Shown: positions 1-10,732 of the stretch, one piece after another | Layout: every line of letters begins with the position of its first letter | Position numbering within the stretch: the first letter of the stretch is position 1 | From: Turritopsis dohrnii | Taxonomy: Eukaryota; Cnidaria; Hydrozoa; Anthoathecata; Oceaniidae | Reading direction: 5' to 3' | Assembly (NCBI GenBank): GCA_027922465.2 | Contig: BQMF02000019.1 | Span: forward strand, 1,240,001-1,304,000 | Length of the DNA stretch: 64,000 nucleotides | Position numbers and translations under genes: made by a program | The notes under the pieces: generated by a model | What the model was told of the DNA's origin: nothing | Seen by the model: the letters and a program-made list of their open reading frames with translations, nothing else | Database searches by the model: none

Positions 1-800
1 TATTCAAAAGCTTACATATTGTAGTACTTTCAAATTTGGATGGGAGACATTATTAGTTAAGAGTTCCTTTTTCGAAGGGGACAACGAATTTTAGCCATAT
101 CACTTCCAAGAGAATGGCATTGATAACTTCCATAGACGATTTTTTAGGGCTGATCCACAATTTATGCAGCTGGCATCGTCTAATAATGGATGGTAAGTAT
201 TATTGGACCAGGAATATATGAGCAGACCACTTCTACGGACTTCATCTATCATCTCTAAACAGTTGTTGTTCCGCTGAGGGGAACGGATTTTACAAACATC
301 AACACTAAGAGAAAGGGATTCCAAACCCAAGTACTTCCATTGTCGACTCTTTAAGACAAGTCCGCAATTAACGAAGCCACTATTGTCAGATTGCCAAAGG
401 TAAGTTTCGTGGGGCCGGAGTACTGCTTCGATAAGTGTCTTTCTTGGAAACAGTTAAAACAGTTTTCAACTGCAAATTCTTACCCGACCACTTCCATGGC
501 GGATTATCTACGCCAAGATCACAATAATTACACAAGTTTTACACGAAAGTCAAGCATTGTCACGCTATGACTGTGCATGGATGGAGGACAAGATGGCTGC
601 GTCCGCTTCTTCAGACATTCTTCATTATCTCTAAAAAGTTTTTATCCGAAAGTAGAGAATTGTTTCACTATATATTAATTGTCATTTGTATTTAGTCACG
701 CAGTAAAACGCAAATACCTAATTAGCTCTCAAATTATTCGCTTTACGACATTAATTTGTCCAGACAGCCACTCTCTAATAGCAAATCAAATATTAGTATC
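1..800. other. No gene recognised; degenerate repeat-like sequence
   Basis: No coding region can be supported. Words such as acttccat and gaccacttc recur at irregular spacing, which may reflect an old decayed minisatellite, but no clean period is visible. Confidence 0.3.
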
Positions 801-810
801 AGTATGATTT

Positions 811-993
811 TTGTACTTCCTCATTCAGCATAGAAATATTGAAACAAATCCTGGACCACAGTTTTCACGCTTTCACTCTCTAAATTTCAGGTCGTTTTGT
901 GGTCACTTATTCATAAAAGTGTGTCAGACCACGGTTAATATTTTTCTACGATTAGTAAAAGGAAAGATGCCTTTACATTGCATTTTGTTTTGA
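811..993 (+). pseudogene. 2A-like peptide remnant of a retroelement or Helentron ORF
   Basis: A short open frame contains LIQHRNIETNPGPQ near residues 4-17. This resembles the D-[VI]-E-x-N-P-G-P ribosome-skipping motif (2A peptide), with Asn in place of the first Asp. 2A-like motifs are known near the N-termini of some non-LTR retrotransposon and other transposon ORFs in aquatic invertebrates. The hydrophobic run just upstream (YFLI) also fits, since 2A motifs are usually preceded by Leu-rich sequence. The frame ends after 60 codons and nothing downstream is recognisable, so this is at best a fragment. A chance match is possible; the decayed 2A-like motif at about 6873 supports the view that such elements exist in this genome. 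Confidence 0.3.
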
Positions 994-1911
994 TCGTTTC
1001 GAACGTCTTTATTAGTTATAAATGTTTTGATTGATATAAATGTTTTAATTGTCAAGAAACGATAGACAACAACGAAAGTATTGCACGAAATTTTATTAAT
1101 GTTTTTAGGGTAAGTCCGCTTTTGAACTTTTTGGGGTTTCTTTTGTTTTGTTTTTCTGATAGAATGGTTTCTGCATTATTCACCTGCTGCGCATAAGCGA
1201 TAGCAGTGTTTGGAAAGAGCTGGTATCCGATCCGATTCGTAAAATTTTCACTATTTTTACGTCACTACTCACATTGTGTATTTGAAAGTAATATCACGCG
1301 TTTTCGCTACATTTTTCAGCAATGTCAGCAGCAGGTGATCGAGACTTTCAGTCTTTCTTGTTACTTTTTCTTTAGGGAAGACACATAAAAGCAATATATA
1401 AACGATCGAACAAATGAATATCATGGTTTTAAATCATGATATTCATCTTCTTGCAGTTACAAAACTTTTTAAAAGCATTTTATATTTTTTTCAATTTCCG
1501 CGCTTTTAATCGTAGGAAATTGTTTGGCTTACACATTCTATCTATCTATCTGTCTCTGTAACAGTCTTTTGCCGTTTTCGAAAAATCCGAAACGACGGGA
1601 CTTCAGTTTCGGGTTCTCGTTGCTGCAAACTGCAGGCGCTTCTTAAAACTGTGTGGAATACACTGACTAATTCTAAAGTTTTTGTTTCCAGATTTGAAGT
1701 ATTAGTTCTGGTAAACTTTTTAGTACTAAATTACTATAAAAGATGGTTTATTTCTCCTAAATTATGACTTTACTTGTTTACCATTTTAGTTTTCTTGCGT
1801 TTTCTTACAAGGATAACAGTAGCAGTACCGTATTTTAGTTGTGGTTTTTTGGGCTTTTACAACTAAGCATACATAAAATCTTTGCATCACTGTACTATCC
1901 TGTTATAATAA
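994..1911. other. No gene recognised
   Basis: AT-rich sequence with a short tetranucleotide run (ctatctatctatc) near 1538-1551. No convincing ORF or structured repeat was seen. Confidence 0.4.
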
Positions 1912-2040
1912 TCCGCGATTGTGCATCCCACTTTTATTTTAGAGAGTGATATATTTGGTTTTCTTTTAACGGTCAAAACCTTCTTCTTTTTTCCCTTTTC
2001 GTCGTAAAACCACGCAGAGGCGAGAGAGTTTTTTTACGAT

Positions 2041-2125
2041 TAGTATATGGGGAAGCCCCACCGCTGATCGTTTTCATTGGCTAATAAAGGAAAACTCTTA
2101 AAATCCGCTCATTTGATTGGCTGAC
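2041..2125 (+). promoter_or_regulatory. CCAAT-box promoter-like segment inside the Helitron
   Basis: Two ATTGG (reverse CCAAT) boxes lie 40 bp apart, at 2076 (cattggctaataaagg) and 2116 (gattggctga). The pair is preserved in the reverse-oriented copies near 59750-59790 and 62015-62055. Paired CCAAT boxes are typical of animal promoters. This suggests the long Helitron family captured a host promoter, an inference that rests only on motif spacing and conservation. Confidence 0.4.
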
Positions 2126-2507
2126 GATTTCCAAAAAATTAGTTCGTTAATAACGGATTTCATTTCTTCGTTGTGAATTTGACGAAGAAACAGCTTTGTA
2201 TACACGAAGGTATTGTTATTATTATAAAACGTTTTATAACTGTGTCTATTGCTAAACTTTTACTGTTATTGTATTTTGGATTAATAGAAGAACAGGTGGC
2301 ACATTGAGTAAGAAAGTTTTTGAACAGATGTTTGTTTTTTATATAATGGGTTTTTTCAGAGGAAAACCAAACGAAGAACGAGTGGAAGAAAGTCTATTTT
2401 TACGATAGAAACGTGTGCTGATTTTACGTATTTCTTTTTATAGTTATGAAATAGTTATGAGAGTGCAGCAGTGAAGTAGTGTAGTTGAAGTGAAGTTGTT
2501 TAAAAAT

Positions 2508-2636
2508 GCAGAAAGGATGTTTATTTATATTGGTGAAAATGGTTTTACTTCTTTTCGGTGGGAAAACGTTTGGGAAAGATACAAAGTAATAGTACATGAG
2601 TCAAACGCATTTAATAAATACAGCGTTAAAAGATAA
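2508..2636 (+). pseudogene. Captured short ORF (MAAE-type) in long Helitron, start damaged
   Basis: The frame AERMFIYIGENGFTSFRW... runs 42 codons to a stop. Its equivalents in the minus-strand copies begin with ATGGCTGCAGAA in an aaaATGG context. In this copy the codons before AER are shortened by a small deletion, so ATG is out of frame. The similarity to copies near 51281, 56230, 59516 and 61459 is clear in both DNA and protein. No known domain was recognised. It may be a captured host first exon or an element-specific short gene. Confidence 0.35.
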
Positions 2637-3637
2637 TAAAAACAGTTAAAATGATCAAAAAGTTGCATGCCCTACGAGCAGTTACTGATTTGTTTTGGTA
2701 ACGAACTGGCTATTCTTTTATTTATTTATTTCAAAATGGCTCCACAGTTATGAAGTTTAGAAAACAACATGAAAGGAGAGCTTGCCGCCACTGTCTGTCA
2801 TTGTTATGCATTGAAATCTGTTTCTTTATTTATGCCTTTCACAGTTTCAGGAAACTATGCTGGGAAGTAAATCGAGTCTTATTAATTTGTTTACAGGTAT
2901 GAAGTATAGAAAGTAAAAGAGTTTAGAAGTGTTTGATAATGGCTACAGAACATGATCAATATTGTTTACTAACATGATGATGTGAATTGGTATTGAAAGG
3001 TAAACCAAAGTTAAAGTAGTATCTATTTAGTTAAAACACAGTATGTGGATAAGTAAAGGATAAGAGGGATGTTTACTGTTGTGTTTTGAATTAGCCAGGA
3101 GGAGCTGCTTTGAACTGAAATGGCTCCACATATGTGAATGTTTTCATATGTTAAAAATTCTTTAGCTATACAAATTCTGTCATTACGTTTGTGTTTTTAA
3201 TTATTATTTTTAAGGTAAATATGTTTTGAAAGTTTCTTTTAGTTTGTTTTGTTTTTCTTTTGATTTCGTCATAGTATGATTAGGTTTTTTGTATGTTTCT
3301 TTAATATTTTCATATGTTAAAATAGAAATGAAGCACATGGTGGGTTAAATTATGATGTTGAGAGGGTTAGTTAAGAGAAGAATAGGTTATGTATTTAAGA
3401 AGTTCATTAGTTATTACTGTGCAATGAAACTGTCCTACAAAAAAGAAGCGTTCTTGGGTGGATTTTTCTTAAGTTTATATTTTATCATGTTTATGTATTA
3501 TTTTGTGTTATGGTAATCGTTTACGTACCTGGGTATATATATAAGTGTGGAATTATGATTTTATTTGTGACTTTTTATCTTCTGGGTAAATTTTTGTTTT
3601 TAGTTATTGTTTTTAGGATAAATGCGTACTTGAATTT

Positions 3638-3639
<2 letters not shown>

Positions 3640-3668
<29 letters not shown>
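3640..3668 (+). repeat. Poly-T tract (29 nt)
   Basis: An uninterrupted run of T inside the long Helitron. The minus-strand copies show A-rich tracts at the equivalent place (about 49918 and 53286), so it is part of the family. Confidence 0.9.
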
Positions 3669-4468
3669 GTTGTTGTTGGAAGGTATCATTTTTGTAATGT
3701 TATTCAATGTTTGGTTTTGTATGCCTGGGTAAACGGTTCTGTGTTATATATTGCATTTTTTTACATTAAAGTTACTTCTCTTATGTGGAGAAATATATAT
3801 TCTGAGCCATGTTGCTATTTGTTTCTGTTTTAAATCTTTTGAATGTAAGAAATGAATTAAAATTTTAATGCCTGTAAAAACTTTTCATGACTTAAATTCT
3901 GCGACACAACGCATGTTGTATATGGGTGGCGAGCGACGCCGCCTGGGCAGCTAGTCTTATTATACTGATCCGCGTGTGTGCATCCCACTTTTATTTTAGA
4001 CAGTGTTTGTTTTTTTGTTTTTTAACAAAAAAAAATAAAATACTGATCTCAATATCAAAAATTGAAAATTCGCCTCGATAACCCAGACAACAGTCGAAAA
4101 TATGCAGAACTGTTGGTATTTTTCAAAACATGAAATTGTTCTGATAAAGCAAGATAGACACATGAAACCTGGCCTATGGCTACAACATACATAGAACATT
4201 CATATGAAGCAAAATTATTCTTATCTGTTACCTTAATTGCCCAAACTATCCAAACAAATTTTGCTCAAAAACTCTTGTAATGTTTTAGTCACTGTACTCT
4301 TTACAATGCTTTATAGTTATTGATTCTGGTTCAAATGAATTATCTAACTGCAATGAACATTTCCTGGAAATTTAAAGCTTTGATAGATCCAGAGATATCA
4401 TGTTTTAAAGTTACGCTAATGATCGAAAATATTAAAACTGAGAAAATAGCAGTTAAAGTTAAAGTTTG

Positions 4469-5640
4469 TTACTTCAGTTTAAAACCTGGGATGTATGACT
4501 CTTTCTTCTCAAGCTCTTTTTCATTGTCCAAATGGCCTTTCTTGATGCTTCGCAACTTCTTTCGACGTTGTTTTACCACATCTGTTGATTTTCTCTTTAG
4601 CTGTACTTCCCGAACTTTATTTCTTTTGCTGAGCATGTCTGTAAAGGCTTTTCCTCCACGTAAGCCAAAATGCTTCAACACAAAATCAACCCCAAACTCT
4701 CCATCATTAAACTGTAGAACAGCTGAATGGATTCCAATTTCAAAGGTTGACGTACTGACAAATATATTCTTGGTGCATCGAGTCCAAATCAGTGAATTAA
4801 GAGCTTCATTAGTACTTTGCGTTTCTCCATGAAGGCATTTTCCCAGCAAATTGTCTGCACCTAAATCTTGAAATATACCTCTTATTTCATTATGAACACT
4901 TACTGGCACAGATACTTTTGCTTTGTATGTTTTTGTTCCTTGCAATTTGTGTAATTACACAAGTACCTTACACCAAGTACCTTTATCACTTGGGCAAAAA
5001 TGGTGACGAAAACTTTCATTAGAAAAACTTATACAATGCCATAATATGGCTCCAACAGCTTTTTTCATCGCATAAATGTTGTCAGTGTTGTTTCTTATGG
5101 CCATGCCATAATAATTTTGCATGGAATTGATGACATTATCAGTGAGTTTGCCTCTGCCACCTAGGGGATTTTTGTACCTTTTCTTGAGGTTACTAATTTA
5201 CGCAGACGTGTGCCAAGTCTCTTTTGCACATGCCCAATGCACTCAAGTTTAACAGGTTGCACTTGCTGAAATTCATATGGATTAGATGACAATACTTCTT
5301 TGAAGGATGATGTATTACCATCTCCAAGGTATTCATTATAAATCAAATTGTACTTCGACAACGACTGCTTGAAAATTTCAACAGCTCCAGCCCCCTCCAT
5401 TGCACCGGATGACGATGTGTGGTTGATGTGACATACATGGTTTGCTTCCCATCTGTTATATGCATCAGTACCTTTGTACTTTTCCCACATTTTACACCCT
5501 TTGCAAAATTTGGACATGGCAACAACATCAATCCATTTGTCTCCAATTGTTGCAGTTGTAACACCGTTCAGTGATGAAAAGCCACGTTTTGACCATGCTC
5601 CATGTTCTGCTGCTCCATTCTCATAAATGTGTTATGTAGA
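4469..5640 (-). pseudogene. Mutator-like transposase remnant, 5'-truncated
   Basis: Read on the minus strand from 5640, broken frames give AWSKRGFSSLNGVTTA, then MSKFCKGC, HVCHINHTSSSGAME, YNEYLGDGNTSSF, LECIGHVQKRLGTRLR and finally GKCLHGETQSTNEALNSLIW. The same blocks occur in the same order in the transposase at 24878-26727, so the two are homologous. They match the Mutator-like transposase domain family that is widespread in cnidarian genomes. The N-terminal Cys-rich region is absent and several frameshifts and stops interrupt it, so it is inactive. The C-terminal tail (4469-4620) is Lys/Arg-rich as in the other copy. It lies wholly inside the Helitron-type element at 3969-6325 and may be captured cargo. 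Confidence 0.7.
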
Positions 5641-5934
5641 TTCAAAGTATATCTTAAAATGCCGTTTGGGTTTAGAAGATATTATCTGTAAAACAAAAAG
5701 CCATATGGGCGCGGACTACTGCACTTTTTTCAGGTAGTTTTTGGGAATATAATACCCGTTGTTAGGGAGTTGCTAAGGAATAAAATGTATACCTAACATC
5801 AAAAAATGCAAAATTTCATCGTTTTGTTCAAAAATTTTCATTGGAAATTATACATTTTCAGAAAGCCTATTAAATTTGTTATCAAATATAACAAAAAACA
5901 AAATTTTGAAAATTTCACAAAAAATGTACATTTT

Positions 5935-6270
5935 TTTCTAGTAGTACCACCTTGACGTCAGTTTTTATATGATCACGGGAATCATTGCATTGCATCCCCA
6001 ATGGAACGCGACGTTTTTGGGGAAATATCTCTAGAACCAATAGGGATAACTGACGTTTTTTAGAGTCCGCAATACGGGTGATGGGGTGACGCAACATTTG
6101 GGCCTAAATTTTATTTGGTACTGCGGCTATGACGTCATCAGAACATTTGATCGACGATTTCTCTGCAACGGTTGGTCGTAGCGAAACGATCCCATACATT
6201 TTTTTGAAGAGTTTATCAAGCTCTACAACATGGGTACACTTATCATTGCCAATTCTTCATTTTATTTTTC
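5935..6270 (+). repeat. Body of short Helitron family
   Basis: Contains ttgacgtcagtttt, aatcattgcattgcatcccc, the aatagggataactgacg block, tatgacgtcatcag and ggttggtcgtagcgaaac in the same order as the minus-strand short-family units at 48218-49331 and 52150-52697. The short-family 3' hairpin is missing here and is replaced by the long-family terminus. Confidence 0.8.
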
Positions 6271-6325
6271 GTGAACTGGACGCATGCTGAACATGGGTGG
6301 CGAGCGACGCCGCCTTGGCAGCTAG

Positions 6326-6659
6326 TATAAATATATATTCCCGATTCTACAGAATCAGTGGCTGACTCAAAAAGGTAAATATATTCTTTTTATCAATGTT
6401 TATCCGAAATTTTTTGAAAATGCTGCTTTGGTTGTATAGAAAAAGAGTGAAGTTATATTTTTATGCTATTCTATTAATTGATCTGATATTAAGACATTGA
6501 AAATGTGGTAGTTTAAATCCCTTTGATATTGAAGGAGTCGCGTGAATATAGCTAGTCGATCCCTGCGAAGTTTGATTTGCTAAAATTTACTAAAAATTGT
6601 ACTTCATAAGATTTTTGAAATCTTTGCAGCTACTGCCCTCATATTTTTACTCCGTCCTT
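6326..6659. other. No gene recognised
   Basis: AT-rich sequence between the Helitron end and the first recognisable Helentron coding block. It may include the Helentron 5' end, but no terminus could be identified. Confidence 0.3.
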
Positions 6660-6752
6660 ACTTCCGTGTGTCCCCACATTTTGTTGGTTTGTGTGACCAC
6701 GCGCTTTGTTCTGACACAGTTATTCCGAAGTTCCAAAAATCATTGACAACTT

Positions 6753-7506
6753 TTGCTATTCCCCTCGAGGTATTTTCGTGGGTCTTCGGAATTGTTCGCT
6801 GCCCCGTCAATAACTGCATGTGTTGCGCACTGTTCACTGACCCTGTTTTGGAACAAGGCTCGGTTTATGCAGGATGGTGATATTGAAAGTAATCCCAGTT
6901 CCGTTAATATTGGCAAGCTTGTTTTAGGATCATTTAGTCAAAGTGATGTACGTTTTGGAGAAACTGCTGGAATTCAGTGTACTTGCAATGCATTGTTGAG
7001 TGTCTTTTGGTCGAAAGTGAAACGATTAGGCATTTGGAAAATGTATGATCTAGACCAGGTGCTATTGTTAGGTCACAAAATTCAGCTATCTTTCACTGGA
7101 CTAACTTCTGGGGGAAGTCAGAATTTTCAATAAACAACTAATGATTTCTAAATTAAGTACGCGATTCGGTCTTTTGAATGGAACTGCAGTTACAAATTTC
7201 CTGGAACATACATCGCCCGATGCTGACACTGGATACGGGATGATAATGCTGGGTCAGTCGTTCTCGTTTGCGATTTTGACATCCAAAAATGCGTATTACT
7301 TATTTGATTCTCATTCGCATGATGAAACCGGATGGATATCTGGTTGTGGTAATTCTGCTTTGCTACATTTTGAAACGTCGTTTGACCTTTGCAAATATGT
7401 GCATCAAACATACTTAGGAAACTCTGAAGCAATACAATACGATCTCATGTACATCCGAGTCGCAATAAGGGAAGAAGATATTGTACACATCAATAACGAA
7501 GTATAA
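6753..7506 (+). pseudogene. Helentron N-terminal cysteine peptidase with degenerate 2A motif
   Basis: The first open frame (6753-7133) contains DGDIESNPSS, a 2A-like motif whose final Gly-Pro has become Ser-Ser. It is followed by GETAGIQCTCNALLSVFW, where the Cys in GIQC fits a nucleophile. A second frame (7141-7506) contains AYYLFDSHSHDETG, where the DSH fits the catalytic His. This Cys...His layout resembles the herpesvirus tegument-type deubiquitinase/deneddylase fold (peptidase C76-like), which occurs in transposons of aquatic invertebrates. A stop at 7131 separates the two halves. The role in the element is unknown; a protease that trims ubiquitin-like modifiers is an inference from the fold. 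Confidence 0.55.
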
Positions 7507-7572
7507 AAGCATAATGGACGTGGAAGGAAAAAACGTCAAGGGGACTCCAAGAGAGATAGTGAAGAACACAAA

Positions 7573-8450
7573 GTGAATAAAGAGAAAGATCGGAAACGTC
7601 ACAAAGAATCGAATCAAAGTATGATGGGTACAGAAGTACATCAATTAAGCAAGGAGAAAAAACGAAAATGTCGCAATCATTCGTATCAACGTTTGGTTGG
7701 TACAGAAGAACATGAAATAAAAAAGGGGAAGATGCGAAAATGCAATAACAAATCTTATCAAAGTATGATTGTTACAGAGATGCATGGTACAAAGAAAGAA
7801 TGTATGAAGAATCGCAATCGCGGAATTCTGTACTCAAAGTACATCAGTACTTCCGAAGTTTCAAATTCTCTCAAATGTGAAGAATTATATTGATGACATA
7901 TACTTAAGAAATAGAAAGTCATTGGTCTTCCAACTAGTCTATGTCAAAGTAACAGTGGAAAATGCTGTAGCAACTATCATGGATGTTATTTAAAAATATG
8001 AAAATATAAAAGAAAATACAAAAGAAAATATAAAAGATATGACAAGAAATGTAAAAAATATAAAAGAAAACACATTGAAAAAAGTAACCATAATCTAAGC
8101 AGCATGTGTAAACTACCTAATAAACGGCAAAATCAGTACTATGAAAATATTTTAGGAACAGATAAACATTGGCATCGGAAGGCAAAAATGCGTAAAATAA
8201 ATTGAAAAAGTATCAAATAACTTGCGAAAAGACAAAGAGTTACATGAGAAAGTTAAGGCACAAATGCGTAAAATAAGCAAGACAAAGTATTATAACTTAT
8301 GGAAAGACAAAGGGTTGCATGAGAAAGTTAAGTTAAGGCTATTGAAGAGAAGGTAATATTCCTCTAAAAAGATATAACATGTGGACCATCTGTTATTTGT
8401 GTGTCATGCAACAGTTGCTTGCATCAGCGTTTTGTGATTCGATGTAAACC
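7573..8450 (+). pseudogene. Helentron Lys-rich spacer and CxxC motif
   Basis: The open frame 7573-7893 has imperfect repeats of about 30 residues built on SYQxMxGTExHxxKKxKxRK. The same flavour continues in broken frames to about 8340. At 8381-8450 one frame reads GPSVICVSCNSCLHQRF, a CxxCxxC motif that commonly precedes the Rep part in cnidarian Helitron-like proteins. The charge and repeats suggest a flexible nucleic-acid-binding linker. This block immediately precedes the inversion breakpoint. Confidence 0.55.
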
Positions 8451-8530
8451 TGATAATTATTCTCTCTATTACTCATTGTATTACTACTGTAAGCTTTTTC
8501 AACTTTAACTAATGTATCAAACACGGAAGA

Positions 8531-10246
8531 TTAAAACTCTTTTGCCTCACTTAATGCTTCACACTTACTGAAATATGCACATATATATGACACTGCTTTG
8601 TAATAATTAAACACTAGTTGTATATCAAGATTTGCTTCCCATGCTGAAATTCCTGAAGAAAAATAATTGTTCACAAAGCATGAACATGGGGATCTTTGCA
8701 GATGCAAATGAAAGTCTTCATCAGGTGAAAGAGAAAGTGCAGATTCATATTTTTCTAAAGCAACATCCATAGCATTCAAAATATCTTTAATAGAACCTAG
8801 TTAGACTTTTAGACTTTTGAGGATCTGAAAAGTTACTTTTACTTTGTTCAATATGGTCTGACGCTTGCACAGAAATTGTTCTTTCTCTTTATCTCATATA
8901 TCACTTGGTAGTGGTTCTGCAACTATGGTTCTTGCAGAAAAAAACTGACCGAATCCAAACCTGCATTCCTTATTCTTGTACTTTTCGCATGTTCTGGAGT
9001 AAGAATGAATCTGGAACATATGAACTAAGTCGAAAAGTTGAGGATAAACTGTTTTATCTGGTAATTCAGCAGAAGTAATATTTTCAATATATTTTACGTA
9101 TTCCCATTTTGTTTCTTTTGTTAACCTTGCCATATCAGCTGTCCAAATTAAAGCGTGTATATGTGGACTTCCACGCACCTGAAATTCTACTCGTATAGAG
9201 TAATAAAGGCATTTTCCAAGCTGTCCATCCATTACAATATTTTTAAACAAACTTTTCACCAGGTACTGAAAATGTCTAGAGAAACTGAAACTGGATTATT
9301 ATTTAAGAGATTACATCGATCAATATAAGACAATTGTTTAATCTCTTCTGCTGATATGTCTCTTCCCTTCAGCCTAGAAATAATGGCAACTAGATCATCC
9401 TATCTTAAATCAGCACAAGAAAGAGTCATAAAGTATGAAGGCAAACCTAATTGCTTAACCATAGTTAAAACGTCAGATAACATATTCTTCCAATATGCTG
9501 GTGTTACTCTTTAATAGAATTGATAAACTTGTAAGCATCTTAGTCTTAAGATATTTTTTGATGACTTCCTGAATGTTTTTACCTAGCATCCCAGCCGTAA
9601 TATTTCTTCCAGCGACCTTACTCACTGCTACTCTGATCCTATTTTTCAAATTTACTTGTTGAACTACATGATGAGCAAAAAATAATATAGTCTGAGTCTG
9701 AGGCAAACCTTTGAGTATAGTTTGAAAGACGTTGCTTAAAATATTTGATTGGAGACAATGGAATTTCTCTTTTATAAATATATCCGAATTTACCAGTTGG
9801 AAACAAATGAGAATGAGAAAGTTCTACACAAAACTCATCTTTGATTATAGAGACTGGTTTCTTTCCTTCTCCTGGTGCTAAAATGGCATTTTCATCATTA
9901 ATACAGAAATCAATATGAAATCAGGAAGCACTAACTCAGATAACACTTGATAAAGATGTGTCAATTTGCGCTTTAGCTGAACAAATATTATGCTGCCAGT
10001 TTGTGTTTCATAGGGCAGAGTACTATAAACATTATCAGTCTCAACACTGACACTGTCCTTTAGGCATAATTGCAATCTTGTTGAACAACAACCTTTAGAC
10101 ACTAAAACCCTTTCCAATTTTCCAATATCACTGAAATGGCTAGGCAGATTAAAAAGTTGTGATTTGTTTTTTACACACTGAGATGGGATTTGATTTTTAT
10201 CGAAATGTTTTATTGCATGTGTTGCAGCTGTAATTGTTTCCGTCAA
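8531..10246 (-). pseudogene. Helentron Rep block (DUF6570-like and Helitron_like_N), inverted
   Basis: Read from 10246 downwards on the minus strand: LPSHFSDIGKLERVLVSK and FVQLKRKLTHLYQVL (DUF6570-like), then FAHHVVQQVNLKNRIRVAVS, YFMTLSCADLR-like sequence near 9415, and RVEFQVRGSPHIHALIW at about 9200-9150, which carries the HxH metal-binding motif of HUH replicases. HSYSRTCEKYKNKECRFGF follows. NYFSSGISAWEANLDIQ and YICAYFSK near 8600 supply the two-Tyr Y-x3-Y-x2-K motif. This is the nicking/joining domain of rolling-circle transposition. Several frameshifts break it. Its orientation is opposite to the peptidase and helicase blocks on either side, although protein order demands it lie between them. 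Confidence 0.8.
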
Positions 10247-10399
10247 AACTCTTTATAACTGTGAGATATGCTGTTTACCATATAATGCCAGAGTTATGGT
10301 TGCGAAAATGCTTTTCAGCTATATGTTGTTAGGTAAATACAAACATGCCAGAAAAAAGATTTCGTATCTTCAAATCTGAAACCTGAATTCAGGATTACC

Positions 10400-10664
10400 A
10401 GAAGACAGTGAAAATGTATTTAGACGCAATAGGCTTGATCGATATTTAGACAGACCCGACAAATGTTTCATGAACGGAAAATTTAGTGTCTTGGATGGCA
10501 TGTGTTATGCTGAATTTTGTGCATATTATAAGGTTGATACTGATGAAAGTGAGGATGGAAAAGACAGTCAGCCAGTCATTCTAACAGAAGTTGCATCAAA
10601 TCACAATCATGTAAGTTCTTACTACCAACGATTGTCAAACTTATGTCTTCCAAAGAAAAATTAA
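10400..10664 (+). pseudogene. Helentron segment between Rep and helicase
   Basis: The frame reads RPDKCFMNGKFSVLDGMCYAE followed by AYYKVDTDESEDG. This resembles the segment that follows Rep in Helitron proteins, just before the Pif1 helicase. It is on the plus strand like the helicase and marks the right side of the inverted Rep block. Confidence 0.5.
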
Positions 10665-10732
10665 AATGTAGAAAAGTAAGAAAAGTGCTCATCATCAGAT
10701 GTCGAAAATCAATTAGTTGATTTAGATTTAAG

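Larger units (their letters stand above)
1912..3954 (+). mobile_element. Long-family Helitron-type non-autonomous element
   Basis: The 5' end reads TCCGCGATTGTGCATCCC after an A, and the 3' end is a GC palindrome (GCCGCC-tggGCaGC) running into CTAG followed by T. TC at the start and hairpin plus CTRR at the end are Helitron hallmarks, although here the hairpin abuts CTAG instead of lying about 10 nt upstream. The same ends flank many copies on the minus strand at 49-62 kb. No Rep or helicase is present, so it is non-autonomous. The body holds CCAAT-box sequence (2076, 2116), a short ORF shared with other copies (2508-2636), several AAAATGGCTCCACA-type starts and a 29-nt T tract. A second element starts only 14 bp downstream in the same orientation. 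Helitron is my preferred class; a Helentron-derived HINE is the main alternative. Confidence 0.65.
3969..6325 (+). mobile_element. Second Helitron-type element, chimeric, carrying a transposase fragment
   Basis: Begins TCCGCGTGTGTGCATCCC and ends in GCCGCC-ttGGCaGC-TAG with CTAG at 6322-6325. The 5' end belongs to the long family. The interior from about 5935 to 6270 matches the body of the 550-bp short family found at 48.2-49.3 kb and 52.15-52.7 kb, including the two TGACGTCA-type sites. The last ~45 bp switch back to the long-family 3' terminus. Between 4469 and 5640 lies a reverse-strand Mutator-like transposase remnant. The arrangement suggests capture of a foreign segment and exchange of termini, both known Helitron behaviours. 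Confidence 0.6.
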
